DNA of 64,000 nucleotides from Sphingomonas sp. HF-S4 (lineage in GTDB: Bacteria; Pseudomonadota; Alphaproteobacteria; Sphingomonadales; Sphingomonadaceae), in NCBI RefSeq assembly GCF_032911445.1, contig NZ_JAWJEJ010000001.1, forward strand, positions 682,001 through 746,000, given 5' to 3'. A program made the position numbers and the translations under genes. The stretch's first letter is position 1, and each line of letters opens with the position of its first letter. Positions 8,263 through 15,901 of the stretch are shown here, in pieces. Under the pieces are notes generated by a model. The model was not told the origin of the DNA. It ran no database searches and saw only the letters and a list, made by a program, of their open reading frames with translations.

Positions 8263-8342
8263 CCCTCCCTGCAAGCAGGGAGGGGAGTGATCAAGCTTGG
8301 CACCCCGCTGGAACCTTCGCGCGGCTCGCTCGTCCCAGCGGC

Positions 8343-10166
8343 ATGTCGCGCCGCGTCCGTAACAGTCTCATCGCCGCGGCGGTCGTCGCCGGCCTGCTCG
8401 TCCTGCTGGCGGGCGCTTTCCCGGTTTCGTGGTTCCGTGGCACCGTCGAGCGCACGATCGCGAGCCGCTTCGACACGCCGGTGCGGATCGGCGCGCTCGA
8501 GCGCGAGGACTTTTTCTCATTCGCCCCAATAGTGCAGGTTCGCGACATCCATATCGCCCAGCCGCAATGGGCAGGACAGGGCGACCTTGCCTCGGTCCGC
8601 TCGCTTCGCCTCAAGCTGCGCACCTGGGGGCTTCTGCTCGGCAAGGTGGATGCCGAGATAGTGAGCGCCGAGGGCGTGCGGCTGAACCTGGTGCGCGACG
8701 CCCAGCGCCGCGCCAACTGGAAGCGGGACGGCGACAAGGCGGAAGGTGGTGGCGGTTCGGGGATCGAAGTGGCGCAGGTGCGCGACGCCGTGATCCGCTA
8801 TCGCGACGCCGTCCAGCGCCGCGAATTCACCCTGAACGTCGCTATCAACCCGGACACCGGGCTGGCGGCCAAGGGCAACGGACAAGTCGATGGCGCGCCA
8901 GTGACGCTCGCCGCGCGCGCCGCCCCGATGCGCGCGGGCCAGCCCTGGGCCTTCGATGCGACGATCGACGGCGCCGCGCTAGGTCTCACTGCCAAGGGCA
9001 GCATGGCGGGACCGCTGCGCACCGACCGCATGGAATTCGACATGACCGCGCGCGGTGACGACTTGAAGCGCATCGACCGGATCATCGAGGCGGGGCTGTT
9101 CGGCACCCAGCCGGTCAAGCTCGCCGCGCATGTCCGCCGCGAGGACGATGCCTGGATCGTCGAGCGGCTGCGCGGTACGATCGGCGTGAGTGCGCTCAGC
9201 GGGCGAGTGACTGCCCGGAAAGCCGATGGGCGTACCAAGCTGGATGGCGCCGCGCATTTCAGCCGGCTGCGCTTCGACGATCTTGCCGACAACGAAGGCC
9301 TCGCCAAGCAGCAGGCGCTGACGCGGGCGATCGGGCCGAGGGTGGTGCCCAACACGCGGATCAACATCGCCAAGATCGACAAGACCGACGGCCAGATCGC
9401 GGTGCGGATCGACCAGATCGTCGGCTCGTCGACAGTGCGGGGCATACGCGGCACGCTCAAGCTCGACGACCGCATCCTGACCATCGATGATCTGCGTATC
9501 GCGCTTGCCCGCGGGACGGTCGCCGGGCGACTGGCGGTCGATCAACGCGCCGGCCAGCCCAAGCCGAAGGTCACGCTGGCGCTCGACATGGCGAACAGCA
9601 GCATTTCCGCGCTGTTCGGCGGCGGCGAAGTCGACGGGCGGCTCGATGCGCGGGTGCGATTGGCAGGCGTCGGCGATACGATCCGCGAGGCGGTCGGCCG
9701 ATCGGACGGCACGATCGGCGTCGCGGCGCGCGCGGGTGCGCTGCCGGCCAAGATGGCGGCGCTGATGGGGTTCGATATCGGCAAGGGACTGCTCGGCGGC
9801 GACAAGGGACAGGCGGCGCTGCGCTGCGCGGTGGTGCGGCTGAGCCTACGCGGCGGGCGCGGCGTCACGCAGTCGCTGCTGATCGACACCAGCCTCAGCC
9901 AGAGCCGCGGCACCGGCTCCATCGGCTTCCCCGACGAGCGGCTGGCGCTCACGCTCACCGGCGCGCCCAAGGGCAAGGGCATCCTCCGCCTCCCCGGCAG
10001 CGTCAGCGTCAACGGCACGATCAGCGCGCCCGAGATCGTGGTGCCGAAGGAGACCAAGTCGGTGGGCAATGTCTTCAAGGCGCTTGGGCGGGCGGTGACC
10101 GGCAGCAGCGGCCCGGCAGCGACCGATGCCGATTGCGGCGCGCTGGTGCGCGGCGCGATCGGATAG
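8343..10166 (+). CDS. AsmA family protein
   Basis: A 607-residue AsmA/TamB-like protein. An N-terminal membrane anchor (residues 9-29, SLIAAAVVAGLLVLLAGAFPV) is followed by a long beta-rich periplasmic part. The AsmA start pattern VERTIASRFDTPVRIG is present, and the C-terminal AsmA-like block contains TSLSQSRGTGSIGFPDERLALTLTG. Family members are linked to outer-membrane biogenesis and bulk phospholipid transport between membranes. The ATG at 8343 puts the anchor at the usual place. It is followed after 39 bp by the lipocalin gene, so the two may be co-transcribed and both concern the envelope. Confidence 0.85.
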   Translation: MSRRVRNSLIAAAVVAGLLVLLAGAFPVSWFRGTVERTIASRFDTPVRIGALEREDFFSFAPIVQVRDIHIAQPQWAGQGDLASVRSLRLKLRTWGLLLGKVDAEIVSAEGVRLNLVRDAQRRANWKRDGDKAEGGGGSGIEVAQVRDAVIRYRDAVQRREFTLNVAINPDTGLAAKGNGQVDGAPVTLAARAAPMRAGQPWAFDATIDGAALGLTAKGSMAGPLRTDRMEFDMTARGDDLKRIDRIIEAGLFGTQPVKLAAHVRREDDAWIVERLRGTIGVSALSGRVTARKADGRTKLDGAAHFSRLRFDDLADNEGLAKQQALTRAIGPRVVPNTRINIAKIDKTDGQIAVRIDQIVGSSTVRGIRGTLKLDDRILTIDDLRIALARGTVAGRLAVDQRAGQPKPKVTLALDMANSSISALFGGGEVDGRLDARVRLAGVGDTIREAVGRSDGTIGVAARAGALPAKMAALMGFDIGKGLLGGDKGQAALRCAVVRLSLRGGRGVTQSLLIDTSLSQSRGTGSIGFPDERLALTLTGAPKGKGILRLPGSVSVNGTISAPEIVVPKETKSVGNVFKALGRAVTGSSGPAATDADCGALVRGAIG

Positions 10167-10205
10167 AGGCTACCAATTGCACGGCTTCCATCGCATCATG
10201 GCGGC

Positions 10206-10766
10206 ATGAAGCAATCGACTGCGATCTCGATCGCCACCGGCGTGGCCGCCGCCGCGATCGGCGGCCTGTTCCTCTATTCGCGCGCCACCCGGCCGCCGGT
10301 GATCAACGCGCAGGTGCCCGAGCCGGCCAGGCCGGTCGATCTCCAGCGCTATCTCGGCAAATGGTATGAGCTGGCGCGGCACGACAACCGCTTCCAGAAG
10401 GGGCTCGACGGCGTCGCCGCCGACTATGCGCTGCGCGACGACGGCAAGATCCGGGTGCTCAACAGCGGCTGCCAGGGCGGCCCGAAGGGCGAGCGCAGCG
10501 CCGCCGAGGGCCGCGCGATCGTCGCCGACGAAGCGACCAACGCCAAGCTCAAGGTCTCGTTCTTCGGCCCGCTCTACACCGGCGATTATTGGGTGCTCGA
10601 TCGCGGCGAGGACTATGAATGGTCGATCGTCGGCGAGCCGAGCGGCCGCTACCTCTGGGTGCTGAGCCGGGAGGCCAAGCCCGCGCCGGGCGTGGTCGAG
10701 GCGCTGCTCAAGCGAGTGGAGGCGCTCGGCTACGATCGCTGGGCACTGCGGATCACCCAGCAATAG
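10206..10766 (+). CDS. Lipocalin family protein (Blc-like), membrane-anchored
   Basis: 186 residues. The lipocalin signature is RYLGKWYELARHDNRFQKG, followed by YALRDDGKIRVLNSG, FFGPLYTGDYWVLDRGEDYEWSIVGEPSGRYLWVLSR and a C-terminal helix, all typical of bacterial Blc. Blc binds lysophospholipids in the outer membrane. Here no lipobox is visible; instead residues 5-24 form a hydrophobic anchor (AISIATGVAAAAIGGLFLY), so inner-membrane anchoring or an uncleaved signal is likely. Confidence 0.88.
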   Translation: MKQSTAISIATGVAAAAIGGLFLYSRATRPPVINAQVPEPARPVDLQRYLGKWYELARHDNRFQKGLDGVAADYALRDDGKIRVLNSGCQGGPKGERSAAEGRAIVADEATNAKLKVSFFGPLYTGDYWVLDRGEDYEWSIVGEPSGRYLWVLSREAKPAPGVVEALLKRVEALGYDRWALRITQQ

Positions 10767-10802
10767 ATCGCGGAACGCCGCATCCCCAAAGAAAGAGCTT
10801 GA

Positions 10803-10830
10803 CGATAAATCTACCTAGGTAGATTTATCG
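10803..10830. promoter_or_regulatory. 28-bp perfect palindrome, PadR operator candidate
   Basis: Half-site CGATAAATCTACCT (10803-10816) is followed directly by its exact complement (10817-10830). It ends 3 bp before the PadR start codon at 10834, so a bound repressor would cover the start region and no Shine-Dalgarno sequence fits between. It may be the autoregulatory operator, and the transcript could be leaderless. Confidence 0.7.
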
Positions 10831-10833
10831 CGC

Positions 10834-11136
10834 ATGGCTCGATCGCGTACCCTCTCCAACCACGCCCGCAATATCCTATTCGCATTGCTGGAAGCGCGGG
10901 GAGGCTGGCAGCACGGCTATGAACTGGCACGCCTTGCGGGCGTGAAGTCGGGTACGCTGTATCCCCTGCTGATCCGCCTTGAGGAACAGGGCTATCTCCA
11001 GGCCGAATGGCAACAGCCTTTGGAAGGAGGGCGGCCGCCGCGGCATGCCTATCGGCTCACTGCCGCCGGCGAGCAGCTTGCCCGCGACAATCCGCCGCAC
11101 GGTGCAGCCGCGGCAGCGCGCGCGGTGGCAATATGA
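10834..11136 (+). CDS. PadR family transcriptional regulator
   Basis: A compact 100-residue PadR protein: winged-helix segment NHARNILFALLEARGGWQHGYELARLAGVKSGTLYPLLIRLEEQGYL, wing GGRPPRHAYRLTAAGEQLA, and no long C-terminal dimerisation domain. It lies 3 bp after a 28-bp palindrome and its stop overlaps the ATG of the next gene (ATGA), so it is translationally coupled to the SEDS-like membrane protein it probably controls. Confidence 0.88.
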   Translation: MARSRTLSNHARNILFALLEARGGWQHGYELARLAGVKSGTLYPLLIRLEEQGYLQAEWQQPLEGGRPPRHAYRLTAAGEQLARDNPPHGAAAAARAVAI

Positions 11137-12320
11137 GCCTGGGCACGCGGCGGCGCGTCGCCCTGCTGACCTGCCGCGTCCTGCAGCGTGCCTTGCCGCC
11201 GGGTCTGCAACCCTGGGGAGGGGCGATCGCCCAGGAGGTCGCCGAGATCGACGACGATGATGCGGCGCTGCGGTTCGCGCTGCATGGCCTGTTCGGCCTC
11301 GCGCCCCGGATCATCCTATTCCAGCTGGCCCGGCCCCTTGCGGCGCTGACCGGGAGAGACACTCGCAACGGAGGTACGGTAGATATGGACTTGTATGAGG
11401 TCGTGGTGCGCAGGCCGCAGGCGTTGGGGACGGCATGTGCCGTCGGTGCCGTCCTGCTTGGCCTGGCCTATATGTGGGCGGCTGGCGCACCCCTCCGGTA
11501 TCTCGGCATCAATACCGGGGCGCTGGCGGTCGGGCTCGGGCTGCTTGCGCTCAGCGGTGGCCTTGTCGGCGTCGCCCGGCGCTGGCCGGGCGCGCTGACG
11601 CTGGCGATGGGCGTGCTGCTTCTCGCGACCGGGCTGCTCGGCGATCGAAGCGAGGGCGCCGCGCGCTGGGTCGCGTTCGGTGGCCTGTTCATCCAGCCGA
11701 GCCTGATCCTGCTGCCCGCGATGATCGTCGGCTTCGCGCGATCGCGCAACGCGCTGTCGGCGATCGGCCTGATCGTCGCCGCTGCCGCGATGGCGATCCA
11801 GCCGGATCGCGCGATGGCCGGGATGCTGGCAGCCGGGCTTGCGGTGCTCGCAGCGTTGCGGCCCGATCGCTGGGTGCTCCCGGCATTTGCCGCCAGCGCC
11901 CTGGCGTTCGGCATCACGCTGGTCCGGCCCGATACGCTTCCCGCGATGCCCTATGTCGATCAAATCCTCTATTCGGCGTTCGACGTGCACGCGCTTGCCG
12001 GGCTCGCGGTGCTGGGAGGCTCGATCCTGCTCGTCGTGCCGGCGATCGTCGGCAAGCTCTACGACGCGACTCATCGCGAGGCGTATTCGGTGTTCGGGAT
12101 CGTCTGGCTTGCGGCCATCCTTGCCGCGGCGATCGGCAACTATCCCACGCCGATCGTCGGCTACGGAGGGAGCGCGGTGCTGGGTTACATGCTGAGCCTG
12201 GCGATGCTGCCGACGGCGACGCGTGCCTGCATCGGGGCGGAAGTCTCGATCCGCGACGAAGCCCCGGGCCAGCAACCCGTTGATCGCCACCTGTGCATCG
12301 GCATCGCCCTAACATCGTGA
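11133..12320 (+). CDS. SEDS-like (FtsW/RodA-related) membrane protein with unusual N-terminus
   Basis: 395 residues, about ten predicted membrane helices. The first 85 residues are a soluble domain (CRVLQRALPPG ... ALRFALHGLFGLAP) of a type seen beside PadR genes. The remainder shows weakened SEDS hallmarks: GAARWVAFGGLFIQPSLILLP (RodA/FtsW have G.RRWI..G...QPSE..K), AIQPDRAMAG (QPDLGTA) and PTPIVGYGGSAVLGYMLSLAML (PFVSYGGSS). The usual Glu after QPS is Leu and the QPD motif is degenerate. SEDS proteins polymerise peptidoglycan strands; this one may be catalytically altered or inactive. Coupled to the PadR gene by a 4-bp overlap. Confidence 0.6.
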   Translation: MSLGTRRRVALLTCRVLQRALPPGLQPWGGAIAQEVAEIDDDDAALRFALHGLFGLAPRIILFQLARPLAALTGRDTRNGGTVDMDLYEVVVRRPQALGTACAVGAVLLGLAYMWAAGAPLRYLGINTGALAVGLGLLALSGGLVGVARRWPGALTLAMGVLLLATGLLGDRSEGAARWVAFGGLFIQPSLILLPAMIVGFARSRNALSAIGLIVAAAAMAIQPDRAMAGMLAAGLAVLAALRPDRWVLPAFAASALAFGITLVRPDTLPAMPYVDQILYSAFDVHALAGLAVLGGSILLVVPAIVGKLYDATHREAYSVFGIVWLAAILAAAIGNYPTPIVGYGGSAVLGYMLSLAMLPTATRACIGAEVSIRDEAPGQQPVDRHLCIGIALTS

Positions 12321-12429
12321 TCCGGGCGGCGAAGCTAAGCGGCGCAAATCCTATTTTGCATGCGTGGCGCACGACGGCTTTCGCGTCGCCCGGCAGCCGC
12401 GTATCAGGGCGGCCGGAGGGACACGTTTC

Positions 12430-12981
12430 ATGGCTTTGACCGGACTCGATATCGCCGTGCTGCTCGCGATCGGCGGGGCGGCGGTGCTTGGGTTCATCCG
12501 CGGGTTCGTGACCGAAGTGCTCGCACTCGGCGCGTGGCTTGCGGTGGTGCTGGTGCTCAAGCTGTTCCACGCGCCGTTCGCCGAGGTGATGGCGGGCGCA
12601 GTGGGCACGGCGCAGGGCGGAGCGGTGCTTGCCTTCGCGATCCTCACCGGGGTGACCTATTTCGGCGGGCGGATCGTCGCAAACACGATCGGCGCGCGGA
12701 TGCGCGACAGCTTCCTCGGGCCGATCGACCGCGCGCTGGGCTTCGGCTTCGGCGCGCTGAAGGGGCTGGTGCTGGTGAGCATCGGCTTCCTGCTGCTCGT
12801 CCTCGTGTTCGACACCGTCGGCGGCGGGCCCGAGGGGCGGCCCGACTGGATCACCGATTCGACCACCTATCCGTTGCTCGACAAATCGAGCGCGACCGTC
12901 GCCGATTTCGTCGACCGCCGCCGCAAGGGCGAGCCGGTGTTCGGCGAGGAGGCGGAGACGAATTCGGCAAAGGCCAAGTAA
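12430..12981 (+). CDS. cvpA: CvpA family membrane protein
   Basis: 183 residues with four predicted membrane helices: TGLDIAVLLAIGGAAVLGFIRGF, VLALGAWLAVVLVL, GGAVLAFAILTGVTYFGG and FGFGALKGLVLVSIGFLLLVL. The GFIRGFVTEVL and DRALGFGFGALKG motifs are typical of CvpA, an inner-membrane protein first linked to colicin V production and needed for envelope integrity. The ATG at 12430 matches family starts; the frame is open upstream to 12364. The charged C-terminal tail is cytoplasmic. Confidence 0.88.
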   Translation: MALTGLDIAVLLAIGGAAVLGFIRGFVTEVLALGAWLAVVLVLKLFHAPFAEVMAGAVGTAQGGAVLAFAILTGVTYFGGRIVANTIGARMRDSFLGPIDRALGFGFGALKGLVLVSIGFLLLVLVFDTVGGGPEGRPDWITDSTTYPLLDKSSATVADFVDRRRKGEPVFGEEAETNSAKAK

Positions 12982-13024
12982 GGGGCTCGCATCTGCGACG
13001 GCGGGCCCTTAAGTCGGGTGCGAA

Positions 13025-13450
13025 ATGAACGCGCCGCTGTATAACACCCAGATCCTGCGGCTCGCCGCGGAGATCCCCTTTCACGAGCGGCTGGCCGATC
13101 CAGCTGCGAGCGTCGAGAAGCGTTCGCCGGTGTGCGGAAGCCGGGTGACCGTGGACGTCGACCTCGATGCCGAGGGGCGCGTGGCGGCGGTGGGGATGCT
13201 GGTGCGCGCCTGCGCGCTCGGCCAGGCATCGGCGTCGTTGCTGGGCGCCCATGTCGTCGGGCGCAGCGCCGAGGAGATCGCGGCGGCGCGCGACGGGCTT
13301 GCCGCATGGCTGGCGGGCGAACGCGATGGCCCGCCCGACTGGCCGGGGCTCGAGATCTTCGCCCCGGCGCTGCCCCATCGTGGGCGGCATGCCGCGATCC
13401 GGCTGGCATTCGAGGCGGCGGCCGACGCAGCGCAGGAGGCACGCGGCTGA
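13025..13450 (+). CDS. IscU/NifU-like Fe-S scaffold protein
   Basis: 141 residues related to the NifU_N/IscU family: LYNTQILRLAAEIP at the start, then SPVCGSRVTVDVDLD and VRACALGQASASLL. Cys37 and Cys63 match the first two ligand cysteines of IscU; the third (after about 40 residues, usually in a RxKCxxL context) is missing, so a classical three-Cys site is not present. This shorter form is common in alphaproteobacteria. Its stop overlaps the ATG of the antiporter gene (TGATG). Confidence 0.75.
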   Translation: MNAPLYNTQILRLAAEIPFHERLADPAASVEKRSPVCGSRVTVDVDLDAEGRVAAVGMLVRACALGQASASLLGAHVVGRSAEEIAAARDGLAAWLAGERDGPPDWPGLEIFAPALPHRGRHAAIRLAFEAAADAAQEARG

Positions 13451-15231
13451 TGGAGGAGCATTCGAGCCTTTCGCTGCTCCATGACGGCGTGCCGTTGCTC
13501 GGCTTCGCGCTGATCTTCGTGCTCATCTTCCGCCGGCTCGGGCTGGGCGCGACGCTGGGCTTCCTCGTCGCGGGGGCAGTGGTCGGGCCGCAGGTGCTCG
13601 GACTGGTCGGCGATGCCGAGAGCAAGCTGGGCATTGCCGAACTGGGGATCGCCTTGCTGCTGTTCCTGGTCGGGCTCGAGCTCAGTCCGTCGCGGTTGTG
13701 GCGGATGCGCCGCGACATCTTCGGGCTCGGACTGATGCAGGTCACCCTGTGCGGCCTCGCGGTGACGGGGATCATCTGGGCGGCAGCCGAATCGACGCTG
13801 GCTGCGGCGCTCGCGCTCGGCCTACCGCTCGCGCTGTCGTCGACCGCGCAGGTGCTGCCGCTGCTCCAGTCGCAGGGCCGGCTGCGCACCCCTCTCGGCG
13901 AGCGCGCCTTCGCGATCCTGCTGTTCCAGGACCTGTCGATCGTCCCGCTGATCACCATCGTCGCGGCGATGTCGCGCAACCCCGCCGACATGAACGGGCC
14001 GCCCGGATGGCTGCTTGGCGTCTATACCATCCTCGCGATCGTCGGGCTGATCCTTGCCGGGCGCTACATCCTCCGCCCGGCGTTCCGGCTGATCGGCAAT
14101 CTCGGCGAGCGCGAGATGTTCGTGTTCGCGGGACTCTTCACGGTGATCGCCAGCGCGGCGATCATGGAGGCACTCGGCCTGTCGGCGGCGCTGGGGGCGT
14201 TCATCGCCGGTGTGATGCTGGCGGATTCGCCCTATCGCCACGAGCTGGAAGCCGATGTCGAGCCGTTCCGCGCGATCCTGCTCGGCCTGTTCTTCCTTGC
14301 CGTGGGAATGACGCTCGACCTCAACGCGATTGCCGATCGGCCGCTGTTTGTCGCGGGCATGGCACTCGCGCTGATCGCCACCAAGACCGCGCTGATCATG
14401 GGGCTGGGCAGACTGTTCGGGATGCAATGGCGCGCCGCCTTCGCGCTGGGCGTACTGCTCAGCCAGGGCGGCGAGTTCGGCTTCGTGCTGTTCGCCCAGG
14501 CGCAAGGCGCGATGCTGATCACGGGCGAGGCGGCGAGCGTGTTCGGCGCGATCGTGACGCTGTCGATGGCGACCACGCCGTTCCTGATGATGGCGACCAA
14601 GAAGCTGCGCGCCGAGCCCGAGCGCAGCGCCGACGGGATGGAGGGGCCGCAGCACGAGGGCGCCAACGCCGTCGTGGTCGGCTATGGCCGTTTCGGACAA
14701 ACGGTGGCGCAGATGCTGATCGGGCAGGGCGTGCCGGTGACGATCATCGACACCGATGTCGAGATGATCGAGACCGCGGGCAGCTTCGGGATGAAGGTCT
14801 ATTATGGCGACGGCACCCGCCCGGACATCCTCCGCCTCGCCGGTGCGGCCGAGGCCGAACTCCTGCTGTTCTGCCAGGACGGCGACAAGCTCGATACCGA
14901 GGCGCTGGAAAGCATCCACCACGCCTTCCCCAAGGCGACGGTCTTCGTGCGCGCGTTCGACCGGCGATCGGTGATGAAGATGAAGGGGGCGCCGATCGCG
15001 GGCGCGGTGCGCGAATTGCTCGAGAGTGCGATCGTGATGGCGCGGCGCGCGATGGATTCGATCGGCGTGGCCGAGCAGGAGATCGACAAGACCGAGGCCG
15101 AGTATCGCCGGCGCGATTATGAGCGGCTCAAGATCCAGAAGGAAACTGGCGACATCTACGCCGCGCGCACCTCGATGTTCAGCCAGGCGGGGCAGGCCGC
15201 CGCGGCACAGGCGGACCTCGACGCGAAATGA
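13450..15231 (+). CDS. CPA2 cation:proton antiporter, KefB/KefC type
   Basis: 593 residues. The N-terminal exchanger domain (about 12 helices, residues 10-390) has LGIAELGIALLLFLVGLELSP, the LFQDLSIVPLI helix with the conserved Asp and ALGLSAALGAFIAGVMLADSPYR. An RCK/TrkA-N domain follows from about residue 410 (NAVVVGYGRFGQTVAQML, then YYGDGTRPDILRLAGA), which binds nucleotide and gates transport. It probably extrudes potassium in exchange for protons under stress. Translationally coupled upstream to the Fe-S scaffold gene and downstream (ATGA) to DUF423. Confidence 0.92.
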   Translation: MEEHSSLSLLHDGVPLLGFALIFVLIFRRLGLGATLGFLVAGAVVGPQVLGLVGDAESKLGIAELGIALLLFLVGLELSPSRLWRMRRDIFGLGLMQVTLCGLAVTGIIWAAAESTLAAALALGLPLALSSTAQVLPLLQSQGRLRTPLGERAFAILLFQDLSIVPLITIVAAMSRNPADMNGPPGWLLGVYTILAIVGLILAGRYILRPAFRLIGNLGEREMFVFAGLFTVIASAAIMEALGLSAALGAFIAGVMLADSPYRHELEADVEPFRAILLGLFFLAVGMTLDLNAIADRPLFVAGMALALIATKTALIMGLGRLFGMQWRAAFALGVLLSQGGEFGFVLFAQAQGAMLITGEAASVFGAIVTLSMATTPFLMMATKKLRAEPERSADGMEGPQHEGANAVVVGYGRFGQTVAQMLIGQGVPVTIIDTDVEMIETAGSFGMKVYYGDGTRPDILRLAGAAEAELLLFCQDGDKLDTEALESIHHAFPKATVFVRAFDRRSVMKMKGAPIAGAVRELLESAIVMARRAMDSIGVAEQEIDKTEAEYRRRDYERLKIQKETGDIYAARTSMFSQAGQAAAAQADLDAK

Positions 15232-15566
15232 GGCTGGTGGCGATCCTTGCGGCGCTTTCGGGCGCGCTCGCGGTGGCGGCGGGCGCGTTCGGCGCGCACG
15301 GCGTCGAGGGGCAGGCGGCCGAGTGGCTCCGCACCGGCGGCCAGTATCAGCTGATCCACGCCGTCGCGGCCCTGGTCGCGCTGCGGATGCGCGCGGTTGG
15401 GCCGGCGTGGTTGTTCGTCGGCGGTGCGGCGATCTTTGCGGGGACGCTCTATGCGATGGCGCTCGGCCTGCCACGCTGGCTTGGCGCGGTCACCCCGATC
15501 GGCGGAGCGAGCCTGATCCTCGGCTGGCTGTGGCTTGCGGCGGTCGCGGCGCGCAGCCGGGACTGA
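15228..15566 (+). CDS. DUF423 membrane protein
   Basis: 112 residues, four hydrophobic helices. The N-terminus LSGALAVAAGAFGAHGVEGQAAEWLRTGGQYQLIHAVAAL carries the DUF423 signature (AFGAHG ... YQLIHA), and PIGGASLILGWLWLA is the conserved last helix. Function unknown. Its ATG overlaps the antiporter stop by four bases, so it is the last gene of the scaffold-antiporter-DUF423 unit. Confidence 0.9.
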   Translation: MRLVAILAALSGALAVAAGAFGAHGVEGQAAEWLRTGGQYQLIHAVAALVALRMRAVGPAWLFVGGAAIFAGTLYAMALGLPRWLGAVTPIGGASLILGWLWLAAVAARSRD

Positions 15567-15649
15567 GCGGCGCGATTTATTGCCGTATCTTGTCGGGTTC
15601 CGGCTCGCTCGCGCGTCTCCTGAGGGACTGCGCAACTCTGCGAGACCCG

Positions 15650-15901
15650 ATGCCGCTCTATCGCTTCGAGATCCATGACGGCGTGAACGACATCGCGCCG
15701 ACCGCCAAGGACCTGCCCGACCTCGATGCCGCCCGCGCGCAGGCGATGTCGCTGCTCGCCGACCTGCTGCGCTGGAGCCCGGGGTCGATTTGGGTGGGCA
15801 ACGACGTGCGCGTCGAGGTGATGAGCGCCGAGCGGCTGCTGCTGTTCCAGCTCTTCGCCTTTGCCAGCGTCAGCGCCGCGGGGCGCCAGGCGGGGGCTTA
15901 G
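15650..15901 (+). CDS. DUF6894-like small protein
   Basis: 83 residues: MPLYRFEIHDGVND followed by DLPDLDAARAQAMSLLADLL and a strand with IWVGNDVRVEVM. This is the pattern of the short DUF6894 family (YRF..HDG ... DL..A...A), abundant in Sphingomonas and Methylobacterium and without known function. The start at 15650 gives the family N-terminus. The last four bases overlap the convergent M1 peptidase stop. Confidence 0.72.
   Translation: MPLYRFEIHDGVNDIAPTAKDLPDLDAARAQAMSLLADLLRWSPGSIWVGNDVRVEVMSAERLLLFQLFAFASVSAAGRQAGA

Larger units (their letters stand above)
7981..8287. repeat. Composite intergenic repeat, multi-hairpin
   Basis: This gene-free block between radA and the AsmA gene is built from stacked inverted repeats: CTCCCTTTC/GAAAGGGAG at 7982-8001, a 14-bp stem at 8044-8075, GCGGCG/CGCCGC near 8125, and CCCTCCCTGC/GCAGGGAGGG at 8263-8284. 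It shares GTGGGTTTAG (8011-8020) and a GCGCGC-AGAC-GCGCGC-ACCCACCC core (8175-8198) with the repeat at 46118-46260. Its two ends are inverted versions of each other (AGGGAGGGGC and CCCTCCCT types), as in a small non-autonomous mobile repeat. No protein is encoded. Confidence 0.75.
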
